64,000 nucleotides of DNA from Przewalskia tangutica (lineage: Eukaryota > Streptophyta > Magnoliopsida > Solanales > Solanaceae). Under the pieces are notes generated by a model. The model ran no database searches. It was not told the origin of the DNA and was given only the letters and a program-made list of their open reading frames with translations. A program made the translations under genes and the position numbers. The stretch lies in assembly GCA_029844215.1 (NCBI GenBank), contig CM056724.1, forward strand, positions 36,370,446 through 36,434,445, given 5' to 3'. Numbering within the stretch: position 1 is the first letter of the stretch; each line of letters begins with the position of its first letter. This document shows positions 22,701 through 35,244 of this stretch, in pieces.

Positions 22701-23209
22701 AACCATGAGGAGGAGTGTTTGAGTCTAGGAATTTGCTCAAGTGGATGAAATAACTCATCAACTAAGGGGTATTTATAGGGCACTCAAAGGCCAAGATTGA
22801 GCCAAGAGTTAGGCAAGTGTAAGGTGAAGATTAAGACATGTTTTTTGTTGCTCCCACTTGGACATACACACCACAAAATATCTCAAAAAAATTGACCAAA
22901 CATTTTAGGAACAAAAGAAGAAAAAAGCGTGCAAGCCTGAAGCTTCCACCAAGGAAATTTCGTCAACCTTGGACACCAAGGGTGACACACGTCGCCCTCA
23001 TATTGGTCCAAAAGATTTCGTCTCTCGGAACAAATCCGTAAAAATAATAAATGACATAGCGAATTTTCCTACAAAAGCTGGAAAGCGTTTACGAAAATGA
23101 CTCTTTTCGCACTTGTGCACAAAAATAATTTCGGCCAAGCACTTTATCTCAAGTTCGAATTTTCTACGTACGTCCATACGTACATACTCTGAAAATACGG
23201 GGTATAACA
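19731..23209 (-). repeat. 3' LTR of element D
   Basis: It runs TGTCACGACC to GGGGTATAACA. The TATA box (TATTTATA on the plus strand) is at 22770-22777, 432 bp from the LTR start. The tandem array is at 20500-20830. A conserved TACGTACGT-type segment lies near 23166. No gene is seen in it. Confidence 0.9.
20500..20830. repeat. GC-rich tandem array in D's 3' LTR
   Basis: Imperfect units of about 80-90 bp with CATGAGGTATTC, CGAGGGTAGCTACTC and an AACTC...CGCA segment. It aligns with 26570-26880 in the other LTR, where most differences fall in CAG/CTG/CCG contexts. Confidence 0.75.
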
Positions 23210-23244
23210 TTCTCCCCTCCTTAGAAACATTCGTCCCGAATGTT
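23210..23244 (-). promoter_or_regulatory. Polypurine tract and conserved hairpin of element D
   Basis: TTCTCCCCTCCTTAG abuts the LTR, followed by AACATTCG-TCC-CGAATGTT at 23226-23244, a perfect 8-bp stem. Confidence 0.87.
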
Positions 23245-24200
23245 CCTTCTAAGTCTCAAAACAAGCGTCGCCCGATATTCTTCACTACTATACTTACGAG
23301 AATCAATCCTGCCACATCTGGCCACAGAAACAACTGCGTAAATACTTACATCAAAGTCCACGAGGAAACACCTGTAATCATCATCGCAACACACTTCTCA
23401 CCGGGGTCTAAAATATACTTCCTTCGCACCTTCTCTTTATAAAAGAAATGATCGCATCTATGCTCGCCATACATGCTCGCTTCTCTCTTTACTCGTCGTA
23501 GATACCACTTTGTCACTTTGCCTGAGGCATTAACCTTCTCAGGCGACCCAACCAATGGTACCACGCATCGATCCACGAGGATGTCGTATACTCGAACTCT
23601 TTCCACATTTACGATTTCGCTTCGGGCTACTCGGCTACTATCTCTAACGTGGTCATCATTAAGTGGGAACTCTGGATGGATCTCCGATACTTTCCCTGAT
23701 CATAACAATACGAAAGACCGGACGTACTGCCTCCTAAGTCGGACGGCAAAAGCTAACATATAGGCAACCTGGCCTATTCTTCACATGAACTCAGAAAGGC
23801 CCAAAGTAACTCGGGCTAAGTTCCCTCTGTATTCCAAACTCGTCACACCCAACCCGGGGTGGTACTTTCAAGAAGACCGACCGTCAACCTGAACTCTAAG
23901 CATCGTCGCCGATTATCCGCACAACTCCTCTGAGCTGCCAGAACTTCTTCTAGACAAGCTTCGCACTATCCACAGTCTGCTGGAACAAGCCTGAACCAAC
24001 TAATCAACCTTGCCAACATCGAACCAATCGAGGCAATTTACACTTCCGCCCTACAAGGCTTCACAAAGCGATATCCGAACACCGAAATGGTAGCTTAAAC
24101 ACTTCCTCCACAGAGACAACAATCCCCCGACTACCTTCAAATCCACGCATGGCGGCGGCGAATGCGGTCTGAGACTCACTGAGTTCTTAACCTGCACAGT
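23245..24200 (-). pseudogene. Worn chromodomain and integrase C-terminus of element D
   Basis: At the nucleotide level the segment follows the same order as E and F: a chromodomain-side stretch to about 23650, a degraded region just upstream (about 23660-23760), and integrase C-terminal counterparts near 23940-24080 (the stretch before the WFDVG and YEALYG words). Substitutions and stops are everywhere, more than in C, E or F. I see no catalytic integrase core. Confidence 0.6.
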
Positions 24201-24860
24201 AAACTTTTAGAAGGCGAAAAATAGCCTACACGGGCTTCACATGCGACATAAGGTGAAGGTAGGCACCCGTCTTGACCTTACAACCTTCGATAAAACAATC
24301 TGAGTAAACGGTCTTTGCTAGAAGACAAGGCGGTGACCTCCTCGGTCCGACTCATGGTCGAATCGTCCACGAGTTCGTCTGTTGGTTAACTAAACTTGGG
24401 CCTAACACCCTCGTGACCCTACCACGGCGGGACCACAAACTGGCCGACCCGCGCCAAACATGCCGCGGGTTGACCCATGGCGTGGACTCAACCCGACCCG
24501 GCAGCGCGTAATACTAGCTCCGATCGAACAATCTCACTAATCACGTTTGAAAACCTAGCGGTCTTCTTAGCTCAACTACCCCCTTTCATTCCACACTACT
24601 AAGGACCTATCCCAAACATAACTCACGTGCACTATGCACTTCCATAAGGATCAAACATAATACTACACCTTTACGAGATGGCCTTACCTCTAAGGTCTTT
24701 ACGTAAACATTCTAAGGCTCACCTTTCTATCCCCCAAAATCTTACTCGGTTAACCCACCATGATTCTAAACACAACTAACACACATTATCGAACAAAGCA
24801 CTTGGGTATACTCACCTTATCACACATCTTGACCTACAGAGGTTAAAGATATATCTATAT
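24201..24860 (-). other. Unassigned interior of element D
   Basis: The left part may be integrase debris. From about 24350 to 24840 I recognise no family motif on either strand and no long frame. This is where RT, RNase H and protease would be in a full element, so it is either deletion scar or extremely worn sequence. Confidence 0.4.
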
Positions 24861-25603
24861 CTCTCGCTTCACTCCCCTTAGTCGTTACGATCAAACTCGC
24901 CCGTAGGCATAGCTAAGGAAAATGACGAACTACCCGCAATCTCGAAGGCTAAGTCCTCCTACAAGGACACTCTCGACACATGGCTACGGCGGCGCAGTGC
25001 AACAAGTACCAACTAAAGACGACATTCCCGGGATGGCGTCATCGCCAGTGAACGGAAGCCCGGAGTTCGACCAACTCCTACACCCCGAGCGTCCCGAAAT
25101 GCGCGGAAGACCACTGCGGCGGAGGTGCATATCTAATCTGGCGGTGGCGACTCGCCTCGAAAGTTACTAAAGGACCTTCTTTGCTCGGCCTCTTACGGTG
25201 TCGCCGTTAACCTGTCGATCTCTGCGTCTCGGCTGCTGCGCATAAGCGTCTACGTGCCATGCTCAAGCCTAATCAAGAATTACTCTTTGCACAACCTCTT
25301 TTAGATAGTCCTCAAGACTCGCGGTACATCGGTATACTCTCAGTAGCCAAATCTATAGCTAATGTAAGGTCGCCTCTTTGCAATCTAAATTCTCTGTTCG
25401 ATCGTGGCGAAGGTTCATATATCATGGCGCGATGAGCGCTGCTGCGCCGAACTAAACTCTGCTTTGGGGCTAGTGGCGTCGCAGAACTCCCGAATGAAGC
25501 ACTACCTAGGTAATGATTGGGCCTGTGCCTCGCCACCCACGAACTCTTTCGCGGCTCCGCCGGTGCGCTTGCCCTCACGGGCGGGTTGCCCTACGCGAGT
25601 CAT
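24861..25603 (-). pseudogene. gag remnant of element D
   Basis: A counterpart of the zinc-knuckle region lies at about 24950-25060 (compare 13560-13680 in B). Next come a shortened central part (about 25090-25260) and the N-terminal low-complexity region near 25400-25600. The expected start codon position is near 25601-25603, in a context altered from the usual MPPRK. The capsid core words are mostly lost. Confidence 0.6.
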
Positions 25604-25787
25604 AACGATAAGAAATAATTTCGTCGGAGGTCCAACTTACAACACGGCTCTAAGGCACGATCTCGAGTGAGAAGAATAGAAACCAATCCTAAATATCCTA
25701 TAGCCTCACGATTATTGGCGTGGTGCACACCACCGATAATCAAGACTCTCATGGATACGGTGCATAGACACTTTCCGAGGATTAACT

Positions 25788-25799
25788 GCTCTGATACCA
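25788..25799 (-). promoter_or_regulatory. Primer binding site of element D
   Basis: GCTCTGATACCA, an exact Met-tRNA primer site complement, lies 4 bp from the LTR at 25804. Confidence 0.9.
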
Positions 25800-25803
25800 C
25801 TTT

Positions 25804-28800
25804 TGTCACGACCCGAACCGGGGCCCGTGACTGGTGCCTTACCCCGGGCACCCAAGTAGACATACATCAGAGTAATCAGCGGAACATAAAGACAATACAT
25901 GAAACCGGGTAATAAGACAGTGAAATAAGAAGACAGGCTAACCAAAAACGGTTACCTTCAGTATATATATAAATAGCAACCTTTTTCAACATGAACAGTT
26001 TAATCCTTTTTACAAACCCTGCCCAGCGGTACTACGCACCTCTAAGAATGATACGACAACAATGGCGGGGCGGGGCCGCCAAACCACGAATGTAAACACT
26101 TACGGCGACGAGGACTATACGTGATAAGCCTCGGAAGCGGAGCTTCCCAAATGGCTGTGACCATGTGAGCTAGGATCAACGACTGGTGTACCTCAACCTG
26201 CGGCATGAGCGGCCCCGAGGAGTCGATCTGTGTGCAGTATGTGAAACTGAAAATACATCACGTAAATGAAATCATAGCGATCATATAAAGCGGGAGACAT
26301 GTATGATAACCAAACTACGATTTACAACAGCGATCATGTCAAGTTAGGGACTCACGCCTCAAGTCATCACTCAAGTATAACAATGGGTCTCGTGCCCACA
26401 ACATCAATCGTGCGTGGAATACCTTCCCGCCGGCAGCGATCTATGATATAAAAGCACCAAGGAACACACATGAACACGGGTCCCACGTGTCATAATAAAG
26501 CAGACGGGGTAAATGCGAAGGCATAGCCGACTACTAAAAACCCACAGTACCAACAAGGTCATGAATCGTATCATAAGATCTGTCTGTGCGTCACATGATC
26601 AAAGCGGCCACTTGCCCGCGCGATATCGATGTGCGCGTCTAACCACGGAACTCCGCGACTCGCGTAGGCCAATCTCGGCCCGCATGAGGTATTCCCGCAT
26701 CGAGGGTAGCTACTCCCGGCGTCGTCACCGACTTCGCGATCCGCGTAGCGCATGGACGCGTGCCCATAAAGGGCGTCACTAACACGGAACTCGTAGCTCC
26801 GCATAGGCCGGGACTGCGTGAGGTATTCTCGAATCATAGGTCCATCGACGCCGAGTCTACCCCGCGTCGGAGCGACTTAACCGGAATCATCTCGAGATGA
26901 ATGCCGCAATACTATCATAACGGTGATAGTTAATAAGCACAATCAAGGAACCCTTCACACAAACATCACAAGATACTAACACACGTAGCATCCCAACACG
27001 TTTACTTATCAACGCAATCAAGAAAGTATTACAAGGCTATCACAAACCAATACAATCAAGTTGTTCACACAAGGTACCTTCTACTATATGATTAACAAAA
27101 TCGGGTTTTATCCCCAAAGTACTTCATACATTAACTCTTTAAAAGATACGTTACTTTCACAATGTCACACAATACCCGTAGTATAAAATAGAGTGACTAT
27201 CCTTTTAAAGTAAATCAATTACTTCTCTTTGTAAAATCAAGTAGCAACATTCTTTTCCAATGATCAAGTTTGCCTAATTTCCAATGTTCAAGTTTCTCAT
27301 TTTAGAAAGGTTTCGTAGTTCATAGTCTTATTCATTTGAGAATATAATTCTCCTTAAAACTATCTGAGAAACATAAGTCTTATATGTGAGTAGGATATTC
27401 TTGTTTATAACAATCTTATTACAGCAGCCATGATCTAAGAAATATCATTTTGTCTCATCTTAGCTTCTATGCAGATGGAAGTTTCTACTGGTTTTAATAA
27501 TACTTAATTAGTCAAAACATTTCCTTTTATTAACGCTGCAGTGGTTTGTCGATACACATTCTGATTTCCGAAATCAGTAAAACATTCTTAAGCCGTTATA
27601 CCTAACTTCCCATAAAGCTAGTATAACTCTTAAGTTTTTCAAAAACCAAGTATTACTTCTTTCAAAATGATTCAAAAATCTTTTGAAATACTTCAAGTTC
27701 TTTATTAACACATAACAAGCCAGTTATAGTTCAAATCAGTACCTTTTAAAAACCACATGTATTCTGTTACCAACATAAAGCTGTTATAACCAACTTCCCA
27801 TAAAGTCGTTATAACACTTTATGTTTTAAACCAATCACATACATTTAGCACATGTACGTCTACCGTACTACATAGTTCACACATATCATGCTAGAAGAGA
27901 TAGGAAGAGGTTCACATACCTCGCGACGATTATCGACTAATAGCAAAATGCTCCAAGTACCTCAAACCGGCTACTCACTAAGCCAAGTAGATCGCGCGCA
28001 TAGTACTTCCACCTATAAGGCCACAAGCGCTTATTAACATAAGGTCTCTTCGTAGAACATTCTACGTAAAATTCTAAAGACCTCCCCATGACAGCGTAAA
28101 TCTCTCCTCTATCGAGGCTGCTACCAAGCCAACCAGGGGTTATACATCTAACCCTAACAGTACAATTCTACTCCACGGTACTACTTCACAAGTCTCATGT
28201 CTGACCCTAAGTAATTACATTCGGTAATCTTCTTTAAATACAGCTTAAGTCGCGACATTCAGTAAGTATTATTCGGGCTTAAGTCAAAAGACATTGCCAA
28301 TAACTACGTTCGATTCTATATATAGTATACTTCAACTATATATTCTAACAATATGTAATTTCCAATTACAATAGAGGACAAGATATTTACCTCAATAAGC
28401 CCATAATTATCCAAGTAAAAAGTCGATCCTGGGCAATCGTTTAGCTCGACTCAGGCGCTCCAACCCGCTCCAAACTACCCTTAGAAGTTCTAACCAACTT
28501 CTACAAACTACTCCAACTAACCATGGAGATTTTCCTTAGGGTTTCGTTTAGAGGCTAAAGGGACGTATAATAGTATTTTTCGGGCTTTTAGATAGAGGTA
28601 CTTTGGAAATACTACAAGGTATTTGGGCTAAAGTATTTGGGTATTATAACAATACTTGAAGAGTATTTCTCTACCAAGGGGTAGTATTTCGACTAGCACA
28701 ACTAGGCTAGGGGTTGCTCTCGGCAAAGGCCACTCGAAGGGGAGGGGAGTTGGGCGAGACAAGCTGAGGAGAGTGTTTTGAGTCTAGGAATTTGCTCAAG

Positions 28801-29278
28801 TGTGGATGAAATAACTCATCAACTAAGGGGGTATTTATAGGGCACTCAAAGGCCAAGATTGAGCCAAGTGGTAGGCAAGTGTAAGGTGAAGATTAAGCCA
28901 TGTGTTGTGTGGGTCCCACTTGGTCATCCACTCCACAAAATATCTCACAAACATTGACCAAACATTTTAGGCACAAAAGATGAAAAAAACGTGCAAGCTG
29001 AAGCTTCCACCAAGGAAATTTCGTCGACCTTGGACACCTAAGGGTGACACGTATGCGCCCTCGATTGGTCCAAAATGTTTCGTCTCTCGGAAAAATCCGT
29101 AAAAATAATAAATGACATAGCCGGAATTTTCCCTACAAAAGCTGTGGAAACGTTTCGCCGGAAAATGACTCTTTTCGGCACTTGTGCACAAAAATAATTT
29201 CGGCCAAGCACTTTATCTCAAGTTCGAATTTTCTACGTACGTCCATACGTACATACTCTGAAAATACGGGGTATAACA
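25804..29278 (-). repeat. 5' LTR of element D
   Basis: Colinear with 19731-23209. The TATA box is at 28832-28839, 439 bp from the LTR start, and the tandem array at 26570-26880. AT-rich blocks (for example 26940-27540 versus 20870-21480) are almost identical, while GC-rich blocks differ by many small indels. Confidence 0.9.
26570..26880. repeat. GC-rich tandem array in D's 5' LTR
   Basis: Partner of the array at 20500-20830, with the same units (CATGAGGTATTC, CGAGGGTAGCTACTC) and small indel differences. Confidence 0.75.
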
Positions 29279-29283
29279 CTCTT
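29279..29283. repeat. Right target-site duplication of element D (CTCTT)
   Basis: Matches 19726-19730 exactly. Confidence 0.93.
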
Positions 29284-29780
29284 CTCCTCCCGAAGAGCTG
29301 CATCTCGATACCGCACCAAAACTGGGTCCTCAAACTGTCGCCTCTTCACCTCATCAACGATGGAAGACTCGGCAACCTTACGAACCCGTACCCCACTATC
29401 GTCGGTATCGATCAATCGAACCCCAAGGCTCGCTAGCTGGTGGATCTGACGGACCATGTCCTATCTCTCTGGCTGTACCTCTGACAGGCTCCCCATCGAT
29501 CTACGACTCAAGGCATCAGCAACTACGTTGGCCTTCCCCGTATGGTATAGAATATCAACATCATAATCTTTCGTGACTCTAACCACCGCGTCTGCATCGA
29601 AAGTTCGACTCCTACTGCTGAAGATATCTGGAGGCTCTTGTGGTGCGTATAAATATCCACATGAACCCCATACAAATAATGTCTCCAAATCTTCAAGGCA
29701 TGAATAATCTGCGCTAACTCTAAGTCATGGGTAGGGTAATTCTCTCTTCCAGTAGCTGGAAGCATAGGCTATAACCTTGT
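29284..29780 (-). pseudogene. Integrase start and RNase H of element C
   Basis: 29284-29460 continues the integrase N-terminal linker seen in F. RNase H words follow: DYDVDILYH with KANVVADALSRRSMGSLSE (29461-29570), then YLYGVHVDIYTHHKSLQ (about 29625-29690, holding the last Asp region) and NYPTHDLELAQIIHALKIW (about 29685-29745). RNase H removes the RNA strand during reverse transcription. Two or three frame changes break it. Confidence 0.8.
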
Positions 29781-30830
29781 CGTGCTACATCAAAACACAC
29801 TGGCGATGCAGAGGCATCACAATAGATTACGTACCCGTCTAACCCCTCAGGAAGAGTAAGAACTGGAGTTGTAGTCAACCTTTCCTTCAGCAACTGGAAA
29901 CCCTTCTCACAAACCTCTGTTCACTGGAACTTGGTTGCCACGAGTCACCCTAGTCAGCGGTCTTTGAAATCGAAGCAAAGCGCTCCATAAACCTCGATAA
30001 TAACGCGGTCCCAGCTGCGTACCTCGGTCGGAGTAGTAGGTCTCGGCCAAGACTTGGCGCCTCAATCTTTGCCGTATCCACCGAACACCATCACCCGATA
30101 ATATGCCCGGGAATGCCATCGAGGCGACCAAAACTCACACTTGGAGAACTTGGCGAATAGCTGCCGGCTCGGAGGACCCAAGTACCGTCGCCGAGTGATC
30201 TGCGTGCTCTCTGCTCTGTCGCGAATAAACCAGGATGTCATCAATGAATACTATCACAAATGTATCCAAAATGGCTTGAACACGGTTCATCAAATCCATA
30301 AATACTGCTGGGCGTTGGTCAAACCGAAAGACATAACCACGAACTCATAGTGCCCATACTGGGTCTGAATGCGATCTTTGGGATGTACGCCTCTCGAACT
30401 CGTGCTGATGATAACCGGACGCGGTCTATCTTTGAAAACACCTCGCACCTGCAACGGTCAAACAAATCATCAATCACGGGGAGGTACCTATTCTAAATGG
30501 TTACCTTATTGTGCACATGTATCAACACACATACCAGCGGCGTCCATCTTCTTCTTCACGAACAAAGCGGCGCTCCTCGTGGAGATACACTAGGCACGAT
30601 AAAGCCTTTCTCCAGCCAAATCTTTCACTGGTCCTTCACTCCTCCTCGGCTCGGTTCCATCCTTGTATGGCGGAATGGAAATAGGTCGAGTGTGCAGCAA
30701 CGTGTCAATACAAAACTCAATCTCCTCTCGGGAGGATACCCAAGATCATCCGGGAACACATTTGAAACTCCTAACCACTAGCATGATCAAGAAGCGGCAC
30801 CTCGGCCTCTGTATCAAATACCGAACTAGA
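29781..30830 (-). pseudogene. Reverse transcriptase of element C
   Basis: The catalytic box FIDDILVYS is readable at about 30225-30255 next to FVIVFIDD. The MDLMNRV-like segment is at about 30275-30300. The DGT and YRQLNK region near 30480-30560 and the APVLFVKK counterpart near 30545-30600 are degraded. RT would copy the element RNA into DNA. Frame breaks are frequent and mostly lie at CAG/CTG/CCG sites where E or F have the longer sequence. Confidence 0.78.
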
Positions 30831-31303
30831 TGATAGATGTACCGCTGCACCATCTTCCTAGCCTTGAGGTAAGAAATAAACCTACCGCCGGCGTGTTGTG
30901 TTGCCGCTTCCACTCGATAAGCGGCTCGCTAGGAAAGCGGAACCAAACCAACTGTCCCTACGATCAGCGTTGGCATAACAAGCCAACCACCCATACCTAT
31001 AATGACATCAAAATCGTCATCTCACTCTATCAAGTCTGCGAGTCGGACGATCGTATATGAATCTGGGACAACCTCTGTACACCGCTCGCCTAACACCGAA
31101 TCACCATCGCGTAGCTACCTCAAAGGCTCTATCGACTCGGCTCTATCCGATTCTACCGCAATAAGAGGACACATAGAACAAGGTAGAACACGGATCTATC
31201 AAAGCATAAACATCACGGCTGAAATCAATAATGTACTGTGGCGGCGTCGGGGGCGCCTCACGATCTGGCGGTGGCTAATGAATATATGCGGTTACGTGGA
31301 CCG
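30831..31303 (-). pseudogene. Protease and RT linker of element C
   Basis: The protease motif reads DVYALIDPCSTL at about 31180-31215. The DPGS seen in B and E is DPCS here, with the glycine position changed by one base. The linker carrying an MTDFDVIIGMDWL-like segment lies near 30970-31030. Aspartic proteases of this kind cut Gag-Pol; this copy would be inactive as read. Confidence 0.65.
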
Positions 31304-32557
31304 CTAGGCTGAACCACCACCACGACCTCTACGCGGCTGCCGTCCGTGAGTAACGCCTCGGGCGCATAACCCGCGAAGGAGAAGACCCGGCCAGCGAATC
31401 ACATCGGGCTGCGTACCACCCATGCCGCCTCTAGACGGGCAGTCTCTCCTCAAATGGCCCTGCTGGCCATAAGTGTAACAAGCTCCCGAAGCTCTGCGAC
31501 ACTTGCCCTGGTAAAACCTACCGCATCGAGCACACTGAGGTGTAGGTGGTCCCGATCGGTGACGGTTCCTGCCTCCCTGAAATCCTGAAGTCGCGGAGCC
31601 ACGACTGCTCTGAATGACCAGTGATCGGACCTCTTGCGTAAAACCGTGAAGGATCACTCTGTCTTTGGTGGAAAGTGGACTGATGCTGCGAAGGCTGTCG
31701 CCTCGAAAGCGCCTGAGACCACGATGCCACAGCCTCTTGGTGGCAGTCGATATGGCCCTCCTCTCTCTATCCTCTATCCACTGCGCATAGGCTGCATCAG
31801 GAGATGTCTATCTGGTGAAGAGCCACACCTGAGCATGTGGTAATCATATGACGGTCAAGCCCCATCACATAACGATGAACCCTATCCGCCATATCGGTAC
31901 AATAGTATGCGCGTATGCGGCGAGTCAAACTCAAGCTATACTCGCGATAGTCCTCCTGCTCGCCTCAAGGTCAAGAATGTCTGCCCGGCTCTCCATCTCG
32001 GGAGGCAAAAAGTGATCCATGAAGGCCTCGGTAAACTCCTCAAGCGGTGGAAGAGCATCATCACCTCTCGAAAGCAACCACGACTCAAACCAGTTCAACG
32101 CAATATCGCGTAACCGGTAAGAGGCTAGTGTAACAGACTCTGTCTCTGAAGCCCTAAGAACCTGCATGGTCCGCTGTAGCTGCCGAATGAACTCCTGCGG
32201 ATCCTCCTCAGACCTCGAACCATAAAACTCAGGTGGATGACAACCCAGAAAATCCCTAATCCGCAAACTGTCGGCTCTAGGGTGGGTGCTCACTCGCTCG
32301 CCTGCCCGCTACTTATCTTGGTCAATAACCGGATCTGCTCCCCGTAGTCTATATACTCGGCCTGGTGCGGGCTGGAGGATCTGTGCAGGAACCTCTGGAG
32401 CTACCGCTCTCGGCTCTATCTTTGCTGGCGTGGTGAACTCGCCGACCGCTCTTACCTCGGGCATAGCACGTGCCGAATCCGTGTAACCTGCAGTACCGCT
32501 AGCAGCTCCTGCTGCTGCCTTGCTCTTCTGGGCCCTGGTCGTCTTCCGTGGAGGCAT
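31304..32557 (-). pseudogene. gag of element C
   Basis: The start codon is complementary to CAT at 32555-32557 (MPPRKTTRAQKSK). The alanine/proline-rich N-terminus is open to 32309. The core in 31931-32293 reads RIRDFLGCHPPEFYG, DPQEFIRQLQRTMQVLRAS and NWFESWLLSR. The zinc knuckle CARCGRFYQGKCRRASGACY with GQQGHLRRDCPSRGG lies in 31304-31560. Frames change at least three times between these blocks. Confidence 0.82.
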
Positions 32558-32745
32558 ATCTGTTTCATAAGACTAGGTCAGAGAGGATTCAACCTAATAA
32601 GGCGACTCTTTGCATCGATCTCGGCAGAGAAGAATGAAACCAATCTAAATGTCCTGCGACCTCACGATTATAGATGTGGTGCATAACACACCGATAATCA
32701 AGAATCTACTAGACACGGTCTGTAGACACTTTCCGAGGACTAACT

Positions 32746-32757
32746 GCTCTGATACCA
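32746..32757 (-). promoter_or_regulatory. Primer binding site of element C
   Basis: GCTCTGATACCA, an exact match; the LTR begins at 32762. Confidence 0.9.
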
Positions 32758-32761
32758 CTTT

Positions 32762-32781
32762 TGTCACGACCCGACCCCGGG
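32762..32781 (-). repeat. First 20 bp of C's 5' LTR, cut off by element E
   Basis: TGTCACGACCCGACCCCGGG equals the first 20 bases of C's other LTR at 17455. The next base begins a second TGTCACGACC, the end of E. C's LTR resumes at 53379. Confidence 0.88.
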
Positions 32782-35244
32782 TGTCACGACCCGTTCCGGG
32801 GCCCGTGACTGGTGCCTTACCCGGGCACCCAAGTAGTCATACATCAGAGAAAATCAGCGGAATATAAAAAACAAGACATGAAACAATGTAAATTGAGACA
32901 CAATTTATCTGAGAAAGTCGTCTTTCGGCATATATATATAAACCAAAATCTGGCAGTTTACATCTCAACTGTACAATAGGACTACAGACCTCTAAGGAAG
33001 TAAACAACTATGGCGGGACAGGGACCCGCCATACCCTGAATGTACAAAGCTATCTACACAACAGGGAGATCATACCCAAAAGTCGAGCCTCCGGAGAAGG
33101 TGGAGCTCCTGACACCAAAGCAAAAGATCCTAAGGATGCGGATCTAGCACCTGTTTTCCCTTACCTGCGGCATGAACGCAGGCCCCGAGTCGATCTACAA
33201 TGTACTAAGTATGTGAAAGCGTAAAGTACTTAAATGAAATCATATCATTTTAAAACCAATTTTACAAATATGCGAAACAACGATGTAACCGCATAGTGCC
33301 ATCATAAACAAGAGCAACAATAGGTAAATCTATGTGTCTTTTCTAGGCTGCGAATGATCGGCGGGCCAATCGCCCATAGTATCATTATCGTGCCTAATCA
33401 CGGACTCGTAGTCGCGTGGGCGCTGAGCGCGTGAGGTATTCTCGCATCGAGGTAGCTACTCCGGCATCGTCCCGACTCGTAGTCCGCATGGCCACATAGA
33501 CCGCATGATGTATAACCCGCACACTAATCTGAACTCTCGTAGCTCGCGTAGGTCCCTGGACCCGCATGTAGGTATTCTCGAATCATGGTCCCGGACACTT
33601 TGAGTCTACCGCGTCGGAGGCGACAACCCCGGTATCATGTCAAGAGGTGAGTGATATAATACTAACGTAATCGCATCGTTAAACAACATAAGCACAACAA
33701 GAATACCTCTTATACACACGTTACAAGACACTAACACACATAGCATCATAATATGTCTACTCATCAAACCATCTTATTATACTTTCTAAATCAATACAAG
33801 TCTTTTATAAACGCATAAGTAAAGCTTCCTTTTTATGCATCTTAAGTAGTTATACCTAACTTCCCATAAAGCTAGTATAACTCTTAAGCTTTTGTTTTAA
33901 AAACAATATCCTTCTTCTTTCAAAATGATTTATAATTCTTTTGAAAGACTTCAAGATTCTTATTATTCAGCTTAAGTCAAAAGACATTGCGGTAAAACTA
34001 CGTTCGATTAACACACGTCGTCTACCGTACTATATATATATTTTAAAATATCATGCTCAAAAGTATAGGAAGAATCACATACCTTCTCGAAATCCACCGT
34101 CAGTCGAATATGTCACGCAGAGTATCGACCTATACCGATCAAATACGTCTATCAACGTCTGAACTACTCTGTAGAAAGTTCTAAGCGGAGGTTCTTAATT
34201 CTACGGAAAATCGGGCGACTTCCCTGCCTAAGCTATACAAGTCTCAGTAAATACAATCCATGTAAATGCAGTTCAATTCTCTTCTTTAATATCCTTCTAT
34301 GTGTTTTATACCTATTTCTATACTTCTACAAGATGTATTCTCCAATTACAATAGAAGGATAAGATATTTACCTCGATAAGCCCAATATTATCCAAGATAT
34401 AAGTCGATCTGAGCGAGGTTTAGCTCCTAAGCTCAGATGCTCCATTCCAAGAAACCCCTTAGAAGTTGCTACACAACTTCTACTAACTACTTCAACCAAC
34501 AATGAAGTTTCTCCAAGGGTTTCGTTTAGTGACTAAATGGAAGTATAGATAGTATTTACGGGCTTTTAGTATAGAGTGACTTTGGAAATACTATAAGGTA
34601 TCGGCTAGGGTATTTTGGGGATAGTAACAATACTTGGAGAGTATTTCTACCAAGAGGGTGTGTTTGGGCGAGAGCAATACCAAGGAAGGGGTGTGCCTCG
34701 GCTAGGACACTACAAAGGGGAGGGGTGGTTTCGGCCAAGGCCTTCTCAGGGGAGGAATAGGGCTTTGGGACGAAAACTATAAGGAGAGGAGGATTTTGGA
34801 GACTTGGAAAGTTGATTTGTGGATGAAGAACTCATCAACTCAAGGGGTATTTATAGGGCTTTGAGGGCCAAGATGAAGCCAAGTGGTAGGAAAGTGTAAG
34901 GTGGAGATTTGCACAAGTGCACCTAGCCCTAATCCACAAATCCTCACAAAACATTGACCCAGATTTAAGCCACAAAACCATGGCAATCGTCGAGTGCGCC
35001 CACTTGGCGTCCACTTGAGGTGACAAGTGTCACCTCTCGTTGGTCAAAATGTTTCATCTCTCGGAAAAATCCAAAAATTATAAATGACATAGCGAATTTT
35101 CCGCCCATGAAGTTTTGTAAAACGTTTCGTCGGAAAACCATTCGTTTTGTGAGTTGTGCCCAAATTCGTCCTATGCCTAACCTTAAGGCTAAACTTTTGT
35201 ACGTACGCCCTTACATACATACTCTGGAAATACGGTGTATAACA
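32782..35244 (-). repeat. 3' LTR of element E, 2.46 kb
   Basis: It runs TGTCACGACC to GTGTATAACA. The TATA box TATTTATA is at 34848-34855, 389 bp from the LTR start. G-rich runs follow at 34640-34800, and the GC-rich tandem array is at 33400-33640. A GTGACAAGTGTCACC palindrome near 35019 replaces the G-box. Confidence 0.88.
33400..33640. repeat. GC-rich tandem array in E's 3' LTR
   Basis: Units of about 65-90 bp with GACTCGTAGTCCGCATGG, CGCATGAGGTATTC and TCGAGGTAGCTACTCC. The partner is at 40820-41090; the two differ by dozens of small indels in CAG/CTG/CCG contexts. Confidence 0.72.

Larger units (their letters stand above)
19731..29278 (-). mobile_element. Element D: Ty3/gypsy derivative, 3.48-kb LTRs, 2.6-kb interior
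   Basis: The LTRs at 19731-23209 (3479 bp) and 25804-29278 (3475 bp) are colinear throughout, with perfect CTCTT duplications outside. The interior (23210-25803) holds a polypurine tract, a worn integrase/chromodomain piece, an unassigned stretch and a worn gag, but no RT, RNase H or protease that I can read. D is therefore non-autonomous. It interrupts element C's integrase. Confidence 0.9.

Noticed and set aside
24922..25170. 82-codon plus-strand frame as a plant gene
   Set aside because: It is the antisense shadow of element D's gag remnant.
32762..32781. Tandem or duplicated LTR end
   Set aside because: C's LTR clearly resumes at 53379, so the piece results from E's insertion.
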